Counted from the stretch's first letter, positions 1 through 9,265 are shown. The stretch: 64,000 nucleotides of DNA from Flavobacterium ammonificans (GCF_020885975.1 NZ_AP025183.1:1-64000); one strand, 5' to 3'. A program made the numbers and translations. The notes: generated by a model from the sequence alone, not told the origin.

Positions 1-100
1 AAATTTGTTCACATATTTGTTGTCCCAGAAAAATACAAGAATAGCCCCACCTTTTTTTGTAATAAAATAGTAACCAAACTTAAATAATTTAACCGAATAT
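1..100. other. Leader of dnaA, left edge of window
   Basis: AT-rich stretch before dnaA. It holds no gene. One sequence, TTGTTCACA at 5-13, differs by one base from the DnaA-box form TTATNCACA. A single degenerate box does not define an origin, and any oriC would lie mostly to the left of the window. TAGCCCC at 46-52 resembles the opening of the structured elements described below, but the rest of that element is absent. Confidence 0.4.
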
Positions 101-1528
101 ATGAACAAAACTGCTCAATCAGTATGGGAAAACTGTTTATCTTTTATCAAAGATAATATTCAAGACCAAGCCTACAAAACTTGGTTTGAACCAATCAAGT
201 CAGTTGAGCTTACCGATAACGCATTATATATTCAAGTACCAAGTAAATTTTTCTACGAATGGCTAGAGGAACATTACGTTAAATTATTAAAAGTTGCACT
301 TACCAAAGAACTCGGAAAAAACGCAAAGTTACTCTATAAAATTAAAATGGAGAACACTTATGGTAATAAACAGCCGTATACGGAACAATTACCAAGTGCT
401 AACAGAGCGCAAATGAAACCGCAAGATGTTGATGCTCCATTAAAAAATTTAAACCCTGAACTTAAAAATCCGTTTGTAATTCCAGGTATTCGTAATTTAA
501 AAATCGAATCTCAATTGAATGCCAACTATAGTTTTGACAATTTCTTAGAAGGAGATTCAAACCGATTGGCACGTTCTGCTGGTATGGCTGTAGCCAACAA
601 ACCAGGAGGGACATCTTTCAATCCGTTATTGATTTTTGGAGGAGTTGGTTTAGGAAAAACACACTTAGCCCATGCTATTGGTGTAGAAATTAAAGACAAA
701 TACCCTGAAAAAACAGTTTTGTATATTTCTGCTGAAATTTTCACGCAACAATATATTGACTCTGTTAAGAAAAATACTAGAAATGATTTTATTCATTTCT
801 ACCAATTGATTGATGTTTTAATCATTGATGATGTTCAATTCCTTTCTGGAAAATCAGGAACTCAAGATGTATTCTTCCATATTTTCAATTACTTACACCA
901 AAACGGAAAACAAGTTATCTTGACTTCTGACAAGGCTCCTGTTGACATGCAAGACATTGAACAACGTTTATTGTCTCGTTTCAAATGGGGATTGTCTGCT
1001 GAATTGCACCAACCTGATTACGAAACTAGAGTTTCTATCTTAAAGAATATTCTGTATCGTGATGGTGTTGAAATGCCAGAAGAAATAATTGAATATGTTG
1101 CTCGTAATATCAAAACGAATGTTAGAGAATTAGAAGGTGCAATCATCTCTCTAATCGCTCAATCTTCTTTCAACAAAAAAGAAGTGACAATTGAATTAGC
1201 GAAAAGCATCGTAGAGAAATTCGTAAAGAATGTCAAACGCGAAATTTCTATCGATTATATTCAAAAAATTGTTTCCGACTATTTCCAATTGGACTTAGAA
1301 ACACTACAATCAAAAACTAGAAAAAGACACGTTGTTCAAGCTAGACAATTAGCGATGTTTTTTGCTAAGAAATTTACCAAAGCTTCTTTAGCAAACATTG
1401 GTTCTCAAATTGGAGATCGCGACCACGCTACTGTATTACACGCTTGCAAAACTGTTGATAATCTAGTATCTACTGACAAACAATTCAAAAAGTTTGTTGA
1501 AGATATCCACAAAAAATTAACCTTATAG
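101..1528 (+). CDS. dnaA: Chromosomal replication initiator protein DnaA
   Basis: Binds DnaA boxes at oriC, melts the origin and recruits the replicative helicase. At 475 aa it has the usual length. Domain I (about 1-85) is followed by a variable linker. The AAA+ core has Walker A GGVGLGKTH at 180-188 and Walker B LIIDDVQFL at 240-248. The C-terminal DNA-binding domain carries the DnaA signature DRDHATVLHAC at about 439-449. It is the first gene of the window and is followed 7 bases later by the phosphatase gene, so the two are probably cotranscribed. The leader has no clear Shine-Dalgarno sequence, as expected for this phylum. Confidence 0.98.
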   Translation: MNKTAQSVWENCLSFIKDNIQDQAYKTWFEPIKSVELTDNALYIQVPSKFFYEWLEEHYVKLLKVALTKELGKNAKLLYKIKMENTYGNKQPYTEQLPSANRAQMKPQDVDAPLKNLNPELKNPFVIPGIRNLKIESQLNANYSFDNFLEGDSNRLARSAGMAVANKPGGTSFNPLLIFGGVGLGKTHLAHAIGVEIKDKYPEKTVLYISAEIFTQQYIDSVKKNTRNDFIHFYQLIDVLIIDDVQFLSGKSGTQDVFFHIFNYLHQNGKQVILTSDKAPVDMQDIEQRLLSRFKWGLSAELHQPDYETRVSILKNILYRDGVEMPEEIIEYVARNIKTNVRELEGAIISLIAQSSFNKKEVTIELAKSIVEKFVKNVKREISIDYIQKIVSDYFQLDLETLQSKTRKRHVVQARQLAMFFAKKFTKASLANIGSQIGDRDHATVLHACKTVDNLVSTDKQFKKFVEDIHKKLTL

Positions 1529-1535
1529 GCAGCAA

Positions 1536-2003
1536 ATGTCCGTAAAAATCGTAATGGTTTGTTTGGGAAATATTTGTCGGTCGCCTTTGGCCGAAGGAAT
1601 ATTAGCTTCTAAATTACCTAAAGACAAATTTACTGTTGATTCTGCAGGTACTGGTTCTTGGCACATTGGCCAATCCCCTGACGAACGTTCCGTGGCCGTT
1701 GCCAAAAAAAACGGACTAGACATTTCCAACCAAAAAGGAAGACAATTCAGCAGTGCCGACTTTGATACTTTTGACTACATCTTTGTAATGGATAATTCCA
1801 ATTATGACAATGTTATCGCTTTGGCGGAGACCAAAGAACAAAAAGAAAAGGTAACACTTATCATGAATGAATTACATCCGACACAAAACAAGGAAGTCCC
1901 TGATCCCTATTTTGGAATGCACAACGGATTTGACATTGTGTATGCTATGCTAGATGAAGTTTGTGAGGTTATTGCTCATAAATTGATTATTAAACATCAA
2001 TAA
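1536..2003 (+). CDS. Low-molecular-weight protein-tyrosine phosphatase
   Basis: Cytoplasmic phosphatase of the LMW-PTP family. The P-loop CLGNICRSP at residues 9-17 supplies the catalytic Cys9 and Arg15, and VPDPYFG supplies the general acid Asp123. At 155 aa it is a standard single-domain enzyme. It starts 7 bases after the dnaA stop. No tyrosine kinase or capsule gene is adjacent, so the substrate cannot be inferred from context. The family is certain; the physiological role is not. Confidence 0.93.
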   Translation: MSVKIVMVCLGNICRSPLAEGILASKLPKDKFTVDSAGTGSWHIGQSPDERSVAVAKKNGLDISNQKGRQFSSADFDTFDYIFVMDNSNYDNVIALAETKEQKEKVTLIMNELHPTQNKEVPDPYFGMHNGFDIVYAMLDEVCEVIAHKLIIKHQ

Positions 2004-2035
2004 ACTCTATTTTTCCAAATCTAAAAATCACTGTT

Positions 2036-2758
2036 ATGAATACAAAGACATCTTTAGGAAAACTGTATTTAATTCCGGTTACTATGGGAGAAAGCGATCC
2101 TATGGATGTATTACCTCAAACAGTAAAAAGAGCCATAAAGTTAATCGACTGTTATATAGTAGAAAATGAAAAAACAGCTCGTAAGTCTATCAAAGCAGTA
2201 CTTCCCGAAAAAAAGCAGTCTGAACTTGTACTTTTCGCATTGAATAAACATACCGATGCGAAAGAACACCTTAGTTTTATCCAACCTTTGTTAGAAGGCA
2301 AAAACTTAGGATTAATGAGTGAAGCAGGTTGTCCTGGTGTAGCTGATCCTGGCGCAGTCATTGTAAAATTGGCTCACGAAAAAGGAATTCAAGTCATTCC
2401 ACTTGTTGGACCTTCCTCTATTCTATTAGCTATGATGGCTTCAGGAATGAATGGACAGAGTTTTACTTTTAATGGGTATTTACCCATTGACAAAAGTGAT
2501 AAAAAAACAGCACTGAAAAATTTAGAGAAATTGTCTTTTGACAAAAATCAATCGCAAATTTTTATTGAAACACCCTACCGCAACAATAAATTATTAGAAG
2601 ATATTCTACAAGCCTTACAACCTTCGACACACCTCTGTATCGCAACTGATATTACCCTACCAACTGAATACATCAAAACTTTACGCGCTTCCGATTGGAA
2701 AAAGACAAAAGTAGATTTGCACAACCGACCTACAATTTTTATTATCCATAAATTTTAA
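2036..2758 (+). CDS. SAM-dependent methyltransferase, tetrapyrrole methylase fold (RsmI-like)
   Basis: A 240-aa protein of the tetrapyrrole (corrin/porphyrin) methylase superfamily. EAGCPGVADPGA and the following VIPLVGPSSILLAMMASG match the cofactor-binding pattern of RsmI, the 16S rRNA C1402 2'-O-methyltransferase. The N-terminus (GKLYLIPVTMGE) departs from classical RsmI. Flavobacteria usually carry a separate canonical rsmI, so this is likely a paralogue with an unproven target. It follows the phosphatase gene by 32 bases and may share its transcript. Confidence 0.82.
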   Translation: MNTKTSLGKLYLIPVTMGESDPMDVLPQTVKRAIKLIDCYIVENEKTARKSIKAVLPEKKQSELVLFALNKHTDAKEHLSFIQPLLEGKNLGLMSEAGCPGVADPGAVIVKLAHEKGIQVIPLVGPSSILLAMMASGMNGQSFTFNGYLPIDKSDKKTALKNLEKLSFDKNQSQIFIETPYRNNKLLEDILQALQPSTHLCIATDITLPTEYIKTLRASDWKKTKVDLHNRPTIFIIHKF

Positions 2759-2759
2759 T

Positions 2760-2786
2760 TTGTCATAAAAATTTTAAGTATATTTC
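2760..2786 (+). promoter_or_regulatory. Candidate promoter of the SDR gene
   Basis: TTG at 2760-2762 and TATATTTC at 2779-2786 (consensus TANNTTTG, last base differs) are 16 bases apart, one short of the usual 17-23. This would give a leader of roughly 55 bases. Confidence 0.35.
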
Positions 2787-2848
2787 TTAAAATATTATGC
2801 GCGCATACTATTTATTGCTTATATTTACTTCATTAAACAAATGAAACT

Positions 2849-3730
2849 ATGAGTTATACAGATAAAATGCTGCGCGATGACGCATTAAAAGGAAAAGTAA
2901 TTGTGGTTACAGGTGGCGGAAGCGGTTTAGGTAAAGCTATGACTAAATATTTTTTGGAATTAGGAGCTAAAGTAGCCATTACTTCTCGTGATTTAGACAA
3001 ACTAAAAAACACTGCTGCCGAATTAGAAACACAAACTGGCGGAACTTGTTTACCTATTCAATGTGACGTTCGTCATTATGAAGAAGTAGAAAACATGCTT
3101 CAAGAAACTTTGAAAGCTTTTGGCAAAGTCGACATTCTTTTGAATAATGCAGCAGGTAATTTCATTTCGCCTACAGAGCGTTTATCATCAAATGCATTTG
3201 ACACCGTCATTGATATTGTTCTAAAGGGAACCAAAAACTGTACGCTCGCTTTTGGAAAGCATTGGATTGATACCAAACAAACTTCATCAACTGTACTTAA
3301 CATTGTTACTACCTATGCTTGGACAGGTTCAGCTTATGTTGTACCAAGCGCCACTGCAAAAGCAGGAGTATTGGCTATGACAAAAAGTTTAGCCGTAGAA
3401 TGGGCAAAATACGGGATTCGTACCAATGCCATTGCGCCAGGGCCATTTCCAACCAAAGGAGCTTGGGATCGATTATTACCAGGTGATTTAGCTGAAAAAT
3501 TTGATATGGCTAAAAAAGTGCCACTAAAACGTGTGGGAGATCATCAAGAATTAGCCAATTTAGCTGCCTATTTAGTCTCTGACTTTTCTGCCTATATTAA
3601 TGGAGAAGTAGTAGTCATAGACGGAGGTGAATGGCTGAAAGGCGCCGGACAATTTAATCTTTTAGAAGATATTCCTGCTGAAATGTGGGATATGCTTGAA
3701 ATGATGATTAAAGCAAAGAAAAACAAATAA
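2849..3730 (+). CDS. SDR-family oxidoreductase, 2,4-dienoyl-CoA reductase-like
   Basis: A 293-aa NAD(P)-dependent short-chain dehydrogenase. The Rossmann glycine motif TGGGSGLGKA is at 21-30 and the NNAAG motif at 99-103. In the active-site segment VPSATAKAG the lysine is Lys171, and Ser167 occupies the position of the usual catalytic Tyr (YxxxK). Loss of that Tyr with a following AKAGVLAMTKSLAVEW is typical of the 2,4-dienoyl-CoA reductase (DECR) branch, which acts in oxidation of unsaturated fatty acids. The gene stands alone between a promoter-like element and a terminator. The substrate is inferred from the family only. Confidence 0.85.
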   Translation: MSYTDKMLRDDALKGKVIVVTGGGSGLGKAMTKYFLELGAKVAITSRDLDKLKNTAAELETQTGGTCLPIQCDVRHYEEVENMLQETLKAFGKVDILLNNAAGNFISPTERLSSNAFDTVIDIVLKGTKNCTLAFGKHWIDTKQTSSTVLNIVTTYAWTGSAYVVPSATAKAGVLAMTKSLAVEWAKYGIRTNAIAPGPFPTKGAWDRLLPGDLAEKFDMAKKVPLKRVGDHQELANLAAYLVSDFSAYINGEVVVIDGGEWLKGAGQFNLLEDIPAEMWDMLEMMIKAKKNK

Positions 3731-3744
3731 ATCAAAACATTAAA

Positions 3745-3777
3745 AGAGCACTATTTTTAGTTGCTCTTTTTTTTATT
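3745..3777 (+). terminator. Terminator after the SDR gene
   Basis: AGAGCA and TGCTCT arms around an AT-rich loop, followed by a run of T. It lies just after the SDR stop. Confidence 0.75.
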
Positions 3778-3848
3778 CTGTAAAAAAATTAAATATATCA
3801 ATTTAGCAAACATTTAGTAAAAAAGGAAATCACTCAGAATAAAATTCC

Positions 3849-3856
3849 TATTTTTG
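3849..3856 (+). promoter_or_regulatory. Candidate -7 element of udk
   Basis: TATTTTTG, a perfect TANNTTTG match 26 bases before the udk start. No TTG is seen at the right upstream distance. Confidence 0.4.
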
Positions 3857-3882
3857 TTAGGTAAACATTATAATCACAATTT

Positions 3883-4494
3883 ATGCTCATTATAGGAATT
3901 GCAGGAGGAACAGGAAGTGGAAAAACAACTGTAGTCAATCAAATCGTAAATGAATTACCAGAAACTGAAGTAGGAATTATTTCACAAGATTCTTATTATA
4001 AAGAGAATGTTGGAATGACTTATGAAGAAAGAGCTGCAATTAATTTTGATCATCCTAGATCAATAGATTTTGAGTTATTGGTAGAGCATCTTAAAGAATT
4101 AAAAGCAGGTAATAACATCAATCAACCCGTTTATTCTTTTGTTTCTCACAATAGAACAAGCGACACTGTTTTTACTCACCCCAGAAAAGTAATGGTTGTT
4201 GAAGGAATTTTAATTTTAACCAATCCCGAATTGAGAGACCTTTTTGATGTAAAAATTTATGTTCAAGCTGATCCAGATGAGCGTCTAATTCGTAGATTAA
4301 AAAGAGATATCGCAGATCGTGGTAGAGATATGAATGAAGTACTCAACAGATACCAAACTACTTTAAAACCAATGCACCAGCAATTTATTGAACCTACAAA
4401 AGCATTTGCCGATATTATCATCCCTAACGACAAATACAACACCGTAGCGATAGATGTAGTTCGTGCCGTAATTAATCAAAAATTAAACGTTTAA
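3883..4494 (+). CDS. udk: Uridine kinase
   Basis: Phosphorylates uridine and cytidine to UMP and CMP in pyrimidine salvage. At 203 aa it has the normal length of bacterial Udk. The P-loop GGTGSGKTT is at 8-16, followed by SQDSYYK and the nucleoside-binding INFDHP motif. VVEGILIL and RLKRDIADRGRD cover the lid and Walker B area. The gene has its own -7-like element and is followed by a 128-base gap holding a structured element on the other strand. Confidence 0.95.
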   Translation: MLIIGIAGGTGSGKTTVVNQIVNELPETEVGIISQDSYYKENVGMTYEERAAINFDHPRSIDFELLVEHLKELKAGNNINQPVYSFVSHNRTSDTVFTHPRKVMVVEGILILTNPELRDLFDVKIYVQADPDERLIRRLKRDIADRGRDMNEVLNRYQTTLKPMHQQFIEPTKAFADIIIPNDKYNTVAIDVVRAVINQKLNV

Positions 4495-4518
4495 TAAAAT
4501 AATATTTATCTAAAATCC

Positions 4519-4540
4519 AATTGTAACACAATTTTATTTT
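4519..4540 (+). terminator. Weak terminator-like hairpin after udk
   Basis: AATTGT-AAC-ACAATT followed by TTATTTT. The stem is short and AT-only, so this is a tentative call. Confidence 0.3.
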
Positions 4541-4610
4541 GGAGCTTTTTCCCGCTTTACGTTACAATCCATTCTAAAAAGAATGGGATTTTCACTGCAA
4601 TCGGGGCTAA
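4541..4610 (-). ncRNA. Structured RNA-like element, copy B (possibly Flavo-1 class)
   Basis: On the minus strand this reads TTAGCCCCGA at the 5' end. Then come AATCC, a hairpin with CATTC/GAATG arms around TTTTTA, then GATT, and the block CGTAAAGCGGGA (4550-4561). It ends AAAAGCTCC. The blocks TAGCCC, ATCC-[hairpin]-GAT and CGTAnAGCnGGA recur in the same order at 57.9-58.0 kb on the plus strand. From memory this layout resembles the Flavo-1 RNA motif of Flavobacteria; that name is unverified. The element lies in the udk-divIC gap and points away from divIC. Confidence 0.6.
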
Positions 4611-4622
4611 AATATAGGAACA

Positions 4623-4949
4623 ATGACAAATCCGCTTAAAAACAAATCTTGGTTTAAACTATTGAGCAACAAATACATTTTAGTATTAGTGTTTTTTACG
4701 GGCTGGATGCTTTTTTTAGACAACTATTCGTATTTCGATCATCGCTTCTTAGACAATCAAATCGACGAATTAGAAGACAATAAATCGTACTATCAAGAAG
4801 AAATCAAGAAAGACAAAAGGCATATAAAAGAACTCAAGAATATTGAATATGTTGAGAAATATGCACGTGAAAAATATTATATGAAGAAAGATAGTGAAGA
4901 CATTTATATCATAGAGTTTGAAGGTGACAGCGCCATCAAAACAAAATAA
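4623..4949 (+). CDS. Septum formation initiator family protein (DivIC/FtsB-like)
   Basis: Small bitopic membrane protein of 108 aa. A short cytoplasmic N-terminus is followed by one membrane segment (about residues 15-33, YILVLVFFTGWMLFL) and a periplasmic coiled coil (about 40-75) rich in Asp, Glu and Lys. The family bridges FtsL and FtsQ in the divisome. EYVEKYAREKYYMKK matches the conserved end of the DivIC domain. It lies 38 bases before mutA and may be cotranscribed with it. Confidence 0.88.
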   Translation: MTNPLKNKSWFKLLSNKYILVLVFFTGWMLFLDNYSYFDHRFLDNQIDELEDNKSYYQEEIKKDKRHIKELKNIEYVEKYAREKYYMKKDSEDIYIIEFEGDSAIKTK

Positions 4950-4987
4950 ATTATCTCTTCTATTTTTAATTCGAAACAACAACGCTA

Positions 4988-6352
4988 ATGAAACCTCTTT
5001 TTACAAATTTCGCACCTGTTTCTGCCAAAGAATGGAAACAAAAAATTCAGTTTGAACTAAAAGGCGCTGATTACAATGAAATACTTATTTGGAATTCACC
5101 AGACGATATCAAGGTAAAACCATTTTACGATAAAGAAGATATAAAAGAAGTAATCTCAGTAACTACAAAAGCTTCTGAATTTAAAATTTGTCAAAATATT
5201 TTTGTCCACGACATCAATAAATCAATAGAACGTGCTTTAGATAGTTTGGCAAGAGGTGCTGAAAGTATTCGTTTCTCAATTGAAGACGAAACTATAGCTA
5301 TTGAAAAATTACTAGAAAAATTACCTTTAGAAAGCACACCTATATTCTTTCATTTGAATTTTATTTCAATCGATTTCGTTCAAAAGATCGAATCAATTGC
5401 AACAAAAAGAAAAGCGGCTATCTATTGTAATATAGATCCGATTGGGCATTTAGCAAAAGAGGGGAATTGGTTCATTACCTCAGAAAAAAATAATTTTGAA
5501 ACCCTAAATAATCTTGTCAAAAGAGGCAACTATCTTTCCCTGATTAGTGTAAATGGTGCTTTATATCAGAATTCTGGGGCTACTATTGTACAGCAAATTG
5601 CGTATACTTTAGCTCACACTAATGAGTATTTCAATCACATCGAACTTTCTAAGCCCCAAACTATGGTTTTAGAAATTGCCGTTGGAACCAATTACTTTTT
5701 TGAAATCGCTAAACTAAGAGCTATCCGATTACTTTTCAATTTGATTGCTAAGGAGTACAATCAAAATTGGAATTGTCATTTAGTCGTTACGCCTACCAGA
5801 AGAAATAAAACATTGTATGATTACAATGTGAATATGCTTCGTACAACTACTGAATGTATGAGCGCAATTCTTGGAGGTGCGGATACTATTGCGAATCTAC
5901 CTTACGATGCTTTATATCACAAAGACAATGAATTTGGAGATCGAATAGCTCGAAACCAATTACTGATTCTAAAAAATGAAAGTTATTTTGATAAAGTAAA
6001 CAATCCATCTGATGGAAGTTATTACATAGAAAGTTTGACACAGCAATTAGCTGATAAAGCTTTAGTATTATTTAAAGATATTGAAGCTAATGGAGGGTTT
6101 TTAAAGCAACTGAATGAAGGAATTATCAAAAGAAAAATTCAAGAAAGCGCCGATAAAGAACAAGATTTGTTTGATTCTGGAAAAGAAATTTTATTGGGAA
6201 CCAATAAACACGCTAACAAAGATGATCGTATGAAACACGATTTGGAACTTTTCCCTTTTGTCAAAATTAAACCTAGGAAAACACTCATCACTCCTATTAT
6301 TGAAAAGCGTCTCGCCGAGAAAATCGAACAAGAACGATTGGAAAAAGAGTAA
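4988..6352 (+). CDS. mutA: Methylmalonyl-CoA mutase, small (beta) subunit
   Basis: Non-catalytic partner of the B12-dependent mutase that interconverts succinyl-CoA and methylmalonyl-CoA. The sequence follows the TIM-barrel domain of the family (WNCHLVVTPTRRNKTLYDYNVNMLRTTTE, then NPSDGSYYIESLTQQLADKA). It is only 454 aa. Small subunits of many other bacteria exceed 600 aa because they keep a degenerate cobalamin-binding domain. Here the protein stops after the barrel and a charged tail. mutB starts 21 bases after the stop, so the two form an operon and probably a heterodimer. Confidence 0.93.
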   Translation: MKPLFTNFAPVSAKEWKQKIQFELKGADYNEILIWNSPDDIKVKPFYDKEDIKEVISVTTKASEFKICQNIFVHDINKSIERALDSLARGAESIRFSIEDETIAIEKLLEKLPLESTPIFFHLNFISIDFVQKIESIATKRKAAIYCNIDPIGHLAKEGNWFITSEKNNFETLNNLVKRGNYLSLISVNGALYQNSGATIVQQIAYTLAHTNEYFNHIELSKPQTMVLEIAVGTNYFFEIAKLRAIRLLFNLIAKEYNQNWNCHLVVTPTRRNKTLYDYNVNMLRTTTECMSAILGGADTIANLPYDALYHKDNEFGDRIARNQLLILKNESYFDKVNNPSDGSYYIESLTQQLADKALVLFKDIEANGGFLKQLNEGIIKRKIQESADKEQDLFDSGKEILLGTNKHANKDDRMKHDLELFPFVKIKPRKTLITPIIEKRLAEKIEQERLEKE

Positions 6353-6372
6353 TTGTTTAGTATCCAAATACA

Positions 6373-8526
6373 ATGTCAAATAGAAATTTGTCACCAAAAA
6401 TGAAAAGAAAAGACCTGCAACATATTCAAATCAAATCTGTAGAAAAGCTAGAAAATGAAATCAAAGCAAAGGCTGAATTTCAAACTGCTGAAGGAATCGC
6501 TTTGAAGCAAACTTACACTGAACAAGATATTCAACAATTAGAGCATTTGGATTTTGGTGCTGGATTTGCGCCTAATTTACGTGGTCCTTATGCCACAATG
6601 TATGTTCGCCGCCCATGGACTGTTCGCCAATATGCAGGATTTTCTACAGCAGAAGAAAGTAATGCTTTTTACAGAAGAAATTTAGCTGCAGGCCAAAAAG
6701 GGCTTTCTATTGCTTTTGATTTACCCACACACCGTGGCTACGATTCAGATCACGAACGTGTTGTGGGCGATGTTGGAAAAGCCGGTGTAGCGATTGATTC
6801 TGTTGAAGACATGAAAGTCTTATTCAACCAAATTCCACTGGATGAAATGTCAGTTTCCATGACGATGAATGGTGCTGTGTTACCGATTATGGCTTTTTAT
6901 ATAGTAGCAGCCGAAGAACAAGGCGTATCTCCAGACAAACTTTCAGGTACAATTCAAAACGACATTTTGAAAGAGTTTATGGTTCGAAACACCTATATCT
7001 ACCCTCCTACTCCTTCGATGAAAATCATCGCTGATATTTTTGAGTTTACGAGCAAAAATATGCCTAAATTTAACTCCATATCCATTTCGGGTTATCATAT
7101 GCAAGAAGCCGGAGCTACTGCTGATATTGAGTTAGCATACACTTTAGCAGATGGTTTAGAATACATCCGAACTGGTTTAGCTGCAGGAATGAAGATAGAT
7201 GAATTTGCACCGAGACTTTCTTTCTTTTGGGCAATTGGTATGAATCATTTTATGGAAATTGCAAAAATGCGAGCCGGACGAATGATTTGGGCTAAATTAG
7301 TACAACAATTCGAACCTAAAGACGACAAATCGCTAGCATTACGAACCCATTGTCAAACATCGGGTTGGAGTTTAACAGAGCAAGATCCATTCAATAACGT
7401 AGCTCGAACTTGTATTGAAGCAGCGGCGGCAGCTTTTGGCGGAACACAATCATTGCATACTAATGCGTTAGACGAAGCTATTGCTTTGCCTACTGATTTT
7501 TCTGCTAGAATTGCTCGAAACACACAGTTATATTTACAAGATGAAACTAAAATCACCAAAACTGTTGATCCTTGGGCTGGAAGTTATTATGTTGAAAATT
7601 TAACTAATGAAATTGCTCAGAGTGCCTGGAAATTAATTGAAGAGGTTGAAGAATTAGGCGGTATGACTAAAGCGATTGAGTCTGGAATCCCTAAACTTCG
7701 AATTGAAGAAGCTGCTGCTAGAAAGCAAGCTCGAATTGATAGCGGACAAGATATCATTGTAGGCGTAAACCAATACCGTTTAGAGAAAGAAGATCCGCTT
7801 CAAATTTTGGACGTAGATAATCAAATGGTGCGCAGACAACAATTGGAACAATTGGATCGTATTAAATCGACTCGAAATAATGAAAATGTTACAAAAAGTC
7901 TAGAAAAATTAATCCATTGTGCTAAATCAGGAGAAGGTAATTTATTAGAAATTGCTGTTGAAGCAGCCAGAAATAGAGCTACTTTGGGGGAAATTAGTGA
8001 TGCTCTAGAAACTGTTTTTGGAAGATATAAAGCACAAATTAAATCGTTTAGCGGTGTGTATAGTAAAGAAATAAAAAACGACGAAAGTTTTGAAAAAGCA
8101 AAACAGTTAGCCAATGTTTTTGCCGAAAAAGAAGGTAGAAGACCTCGAATTATGATTGCTAAAATGGGACAAGACGGACATGATCGTGGCGCCAAAGTAG
8201 TAGCAACAGGTTATGCCGATGTAGGTTTTGATGTGGACATTGGTCCTTTATTTCAAACTCCTGCAGAAGCAGCAAAACAAGCCGTGGAAAATGATGTTCA
8301 TATCCTAGGTGTATCATCTTTGGCTGCGGGTCACAAAACCTTAGTACCACAAGTGATTGAAGAACTTAAAAAATACGGCCGAGAAGATATTATGGTTGTG
8401 GTAGGAGGTGTTATTCCTGCACAAGATTACCAGTTCTTATTTGATGCTGGCGCAGTTGCAGTTTTTGGTCCTGGAACTAAAATTAGTGAAGCCGCTATTA
8501 AAATATTAGAAATTTTAATTGATTAA
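6373..8526 (+). CDS. mutB: Methylmalonyl-CoA mutase, large (alpha) subunit
   Basis: Catalytic, adenosylcobalamin-dependent subunit of 717 aa. The N-terminal barrel contains [20 protein letters not shown] and the substrate-binding region. The C-terminal domain has the B12-binding DxHxxG motif (Asp601, His603, Gly606 in [10 protein letters not shown]), where His603 ligates cobalt. The start used here gives MSNRNLSPK; an internal ATG at 6400 (MKRKDLQHI) is an equally plausible start because homologues often begin near MxRKDLQ. It likely serves propionate and branched-chain amino acid catabolism. A strong hairpin follows. Confidence 0.97.
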   Translation: MSNRNLSPKMKRKDLQHIQIKSVEKLENEIKAKAEFQTAEGIALKQTYTEQDIQQLEHLDFGAGFAPNLRGPYATMYVRRPWTVRQYAGFSTAEESNAFYRRNLAAGQKGLSIAFDLPTHRGYDSDHERVVGDVGKAGVAIDSVEDMKVLFNQIPLDEMSVSMTMNGAVLPIMAFYIVAAEEQGVSPDKLSGTIQNDILKEFMVRNTYIYPPTPSMKIIADIFEFTSKNMPKFNSISISGYHMQEAGATADIELAYTLADGLEYIRTGLAAGMKIDEFAPRLSFFWAIGMNHFMEIAKMRAGRMIWAKLVQQFEPKDDKSLALRTHCQTSGWSLTEQDPFNNVARTCIEAAAAAFGGTQSLHTNALDEAIALPTDFSARIARNTQLYLQDETKITKTVDPWAGSYYVENLTNEIAQSAWKLIEEVEELGGMTKAIESGIPKLRIEEAAARKQARIDSGQDIIVGVNQYRLEKEDPLQILDVDNQMVRRQQLEQLDRIKSTRNNENVTKSLEKLIHCAKSGEGNLLEIAVEAARNRATLGEISDALETVFGRYKAQIKSFSGVYSKEIKNDESFEKAKQLANVFAEKEGRRPRIMIAKMGQDGHDRGAKVVATGYADVGFDVDIGPLFQTPAEAAKQAVENDVHILGVSSLAAGHKTLVPQVIEELKKYGREDIMVVVGGVIPAQDYQFLFDAGAVAVFGPGTKISEAAIKILEILID

Positions 8527-8536
8527 TTTATACTAT

Positions 8537-8570
8537 AAATGGCGGTCAAAATTGACCGCCATTTTATTTA
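8537..8570. terminator. Bidirectional terminator after mutB
   Basis: Perfect stem AATGGCGGTCAA / TTGACCGCCATT with a two-base loop and T/A flanks. It lies between two convergent genes. Confidence 0.85.
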
Positions 8571-8585
8571 TAATTTAAATAATTA

Positions 8586-9218
8586 CTAGATTGAAGCGTG
8601 TTTATCTGCTTCTATAAATGAAGTGTCATATCCACCAAATGCTTTCATATAACTAACAATTGAAGTTCCGTAAGCATCTCTGAAATAACGCTTTCCATTT
8701 GATCTAAAAAATCGTTTAACTGTTCTTACTCCTCCTAAATGTGCTGCAGCTAAAATCCCAGATTCTGTAATATGGATTCCATTAATAACAGTTCCGTCGT
8801 ATTTTTCAATCTCTTTTCGGAGTAACCATTTGTTTTTAGCTAATAAGATTACAAAAGCTTTCTCTTGTAATTCTGGATTATTTAAAAAAGCTCTCGTATT
8901 GTAAATCCCAATGGTTCTTAAAGTACTTGAACCGAATTGATATTTTCCTAAATATCCTAAAGAATTGGTTCTTCTGTACTTTCCTTGCGACTCTTTAAAA
9001 GCAATAGCTTCTTTATAGCCTATGAAAAAATTTCCAGTGTAAGGAATATTTAGTTTTGCGTAATCTTCCTGGCGTTGTGAAGGGAAAAGATAGTAGGATT
9101 CATTTGATCCATCTGTTAGAAACCAGGGATTGGAATCTAAATTAAAAGGTTTAAAACCTAGGCTTAAAAAAGCAATAATCAGTAGTAAAGTGGAATAAAA
9201 ATGCCATTTCTTTATCAT
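8586..9218 (-). CDS. Secreted lysozyme/transglycosylase-like protein
   Basis: About 210 aa with a hydrophobic N-terminal segment (WHFYSTLLLIIAFLSLGF) that serves as signal peptide or anchor. The mature part contains AIAFKESQGKYRRTNSLGYLGKYQFG, a pattern seen in lysozyme-like and transglycosylase-like folds, where the Glu of KESQG is the candidate catalytic acid. A later block reads SGILAAAHLGGV. ATG at 9218 was chosen because it places the signal sequence at the N-terminus; the upstream GTG at 9245 would add nine residues. Peptidoglycan cleavage is an inference from these motifs. Confidence 0.65.
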   Translation of the reverse strand: MIKKWHFYSTLLLIIAFLSLGFKPFNLDSNPWFLTDGSNESYYLFPSQRQEDYAKLNIPYTGNFFIGYKEAIAFKESQGKYRRTNSLGYLGKYQFGSSTLRTIGIYNTRAFLNNPELQEKAFVILLAKNKWLLRKEIEKYDGTVINGIHITESGILAAAHLGGVRTVKRFFRSNGKRYFRDAYGTSIVSYMKAFGGYDTSFIEADKHASI

Positions 9219-9265
9219 AAATTGTTTTTCTTCTAAAGCTGTCACCCTCAGAAATTTCTACGGTA

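Noticed and set aside
1-60. Possible oriC with a DnaA box (TTGTTCACA) before dnaA
   Set aside because: Only one degenerate box is visible and no cluster; the origin cannot be located from this edge.
42-60. Third copy of the structured element (TAGCCCC near 46)
   Set aside because: Only the first seven bases match; the stem and the CGTAnAGCnGGA block are absent.
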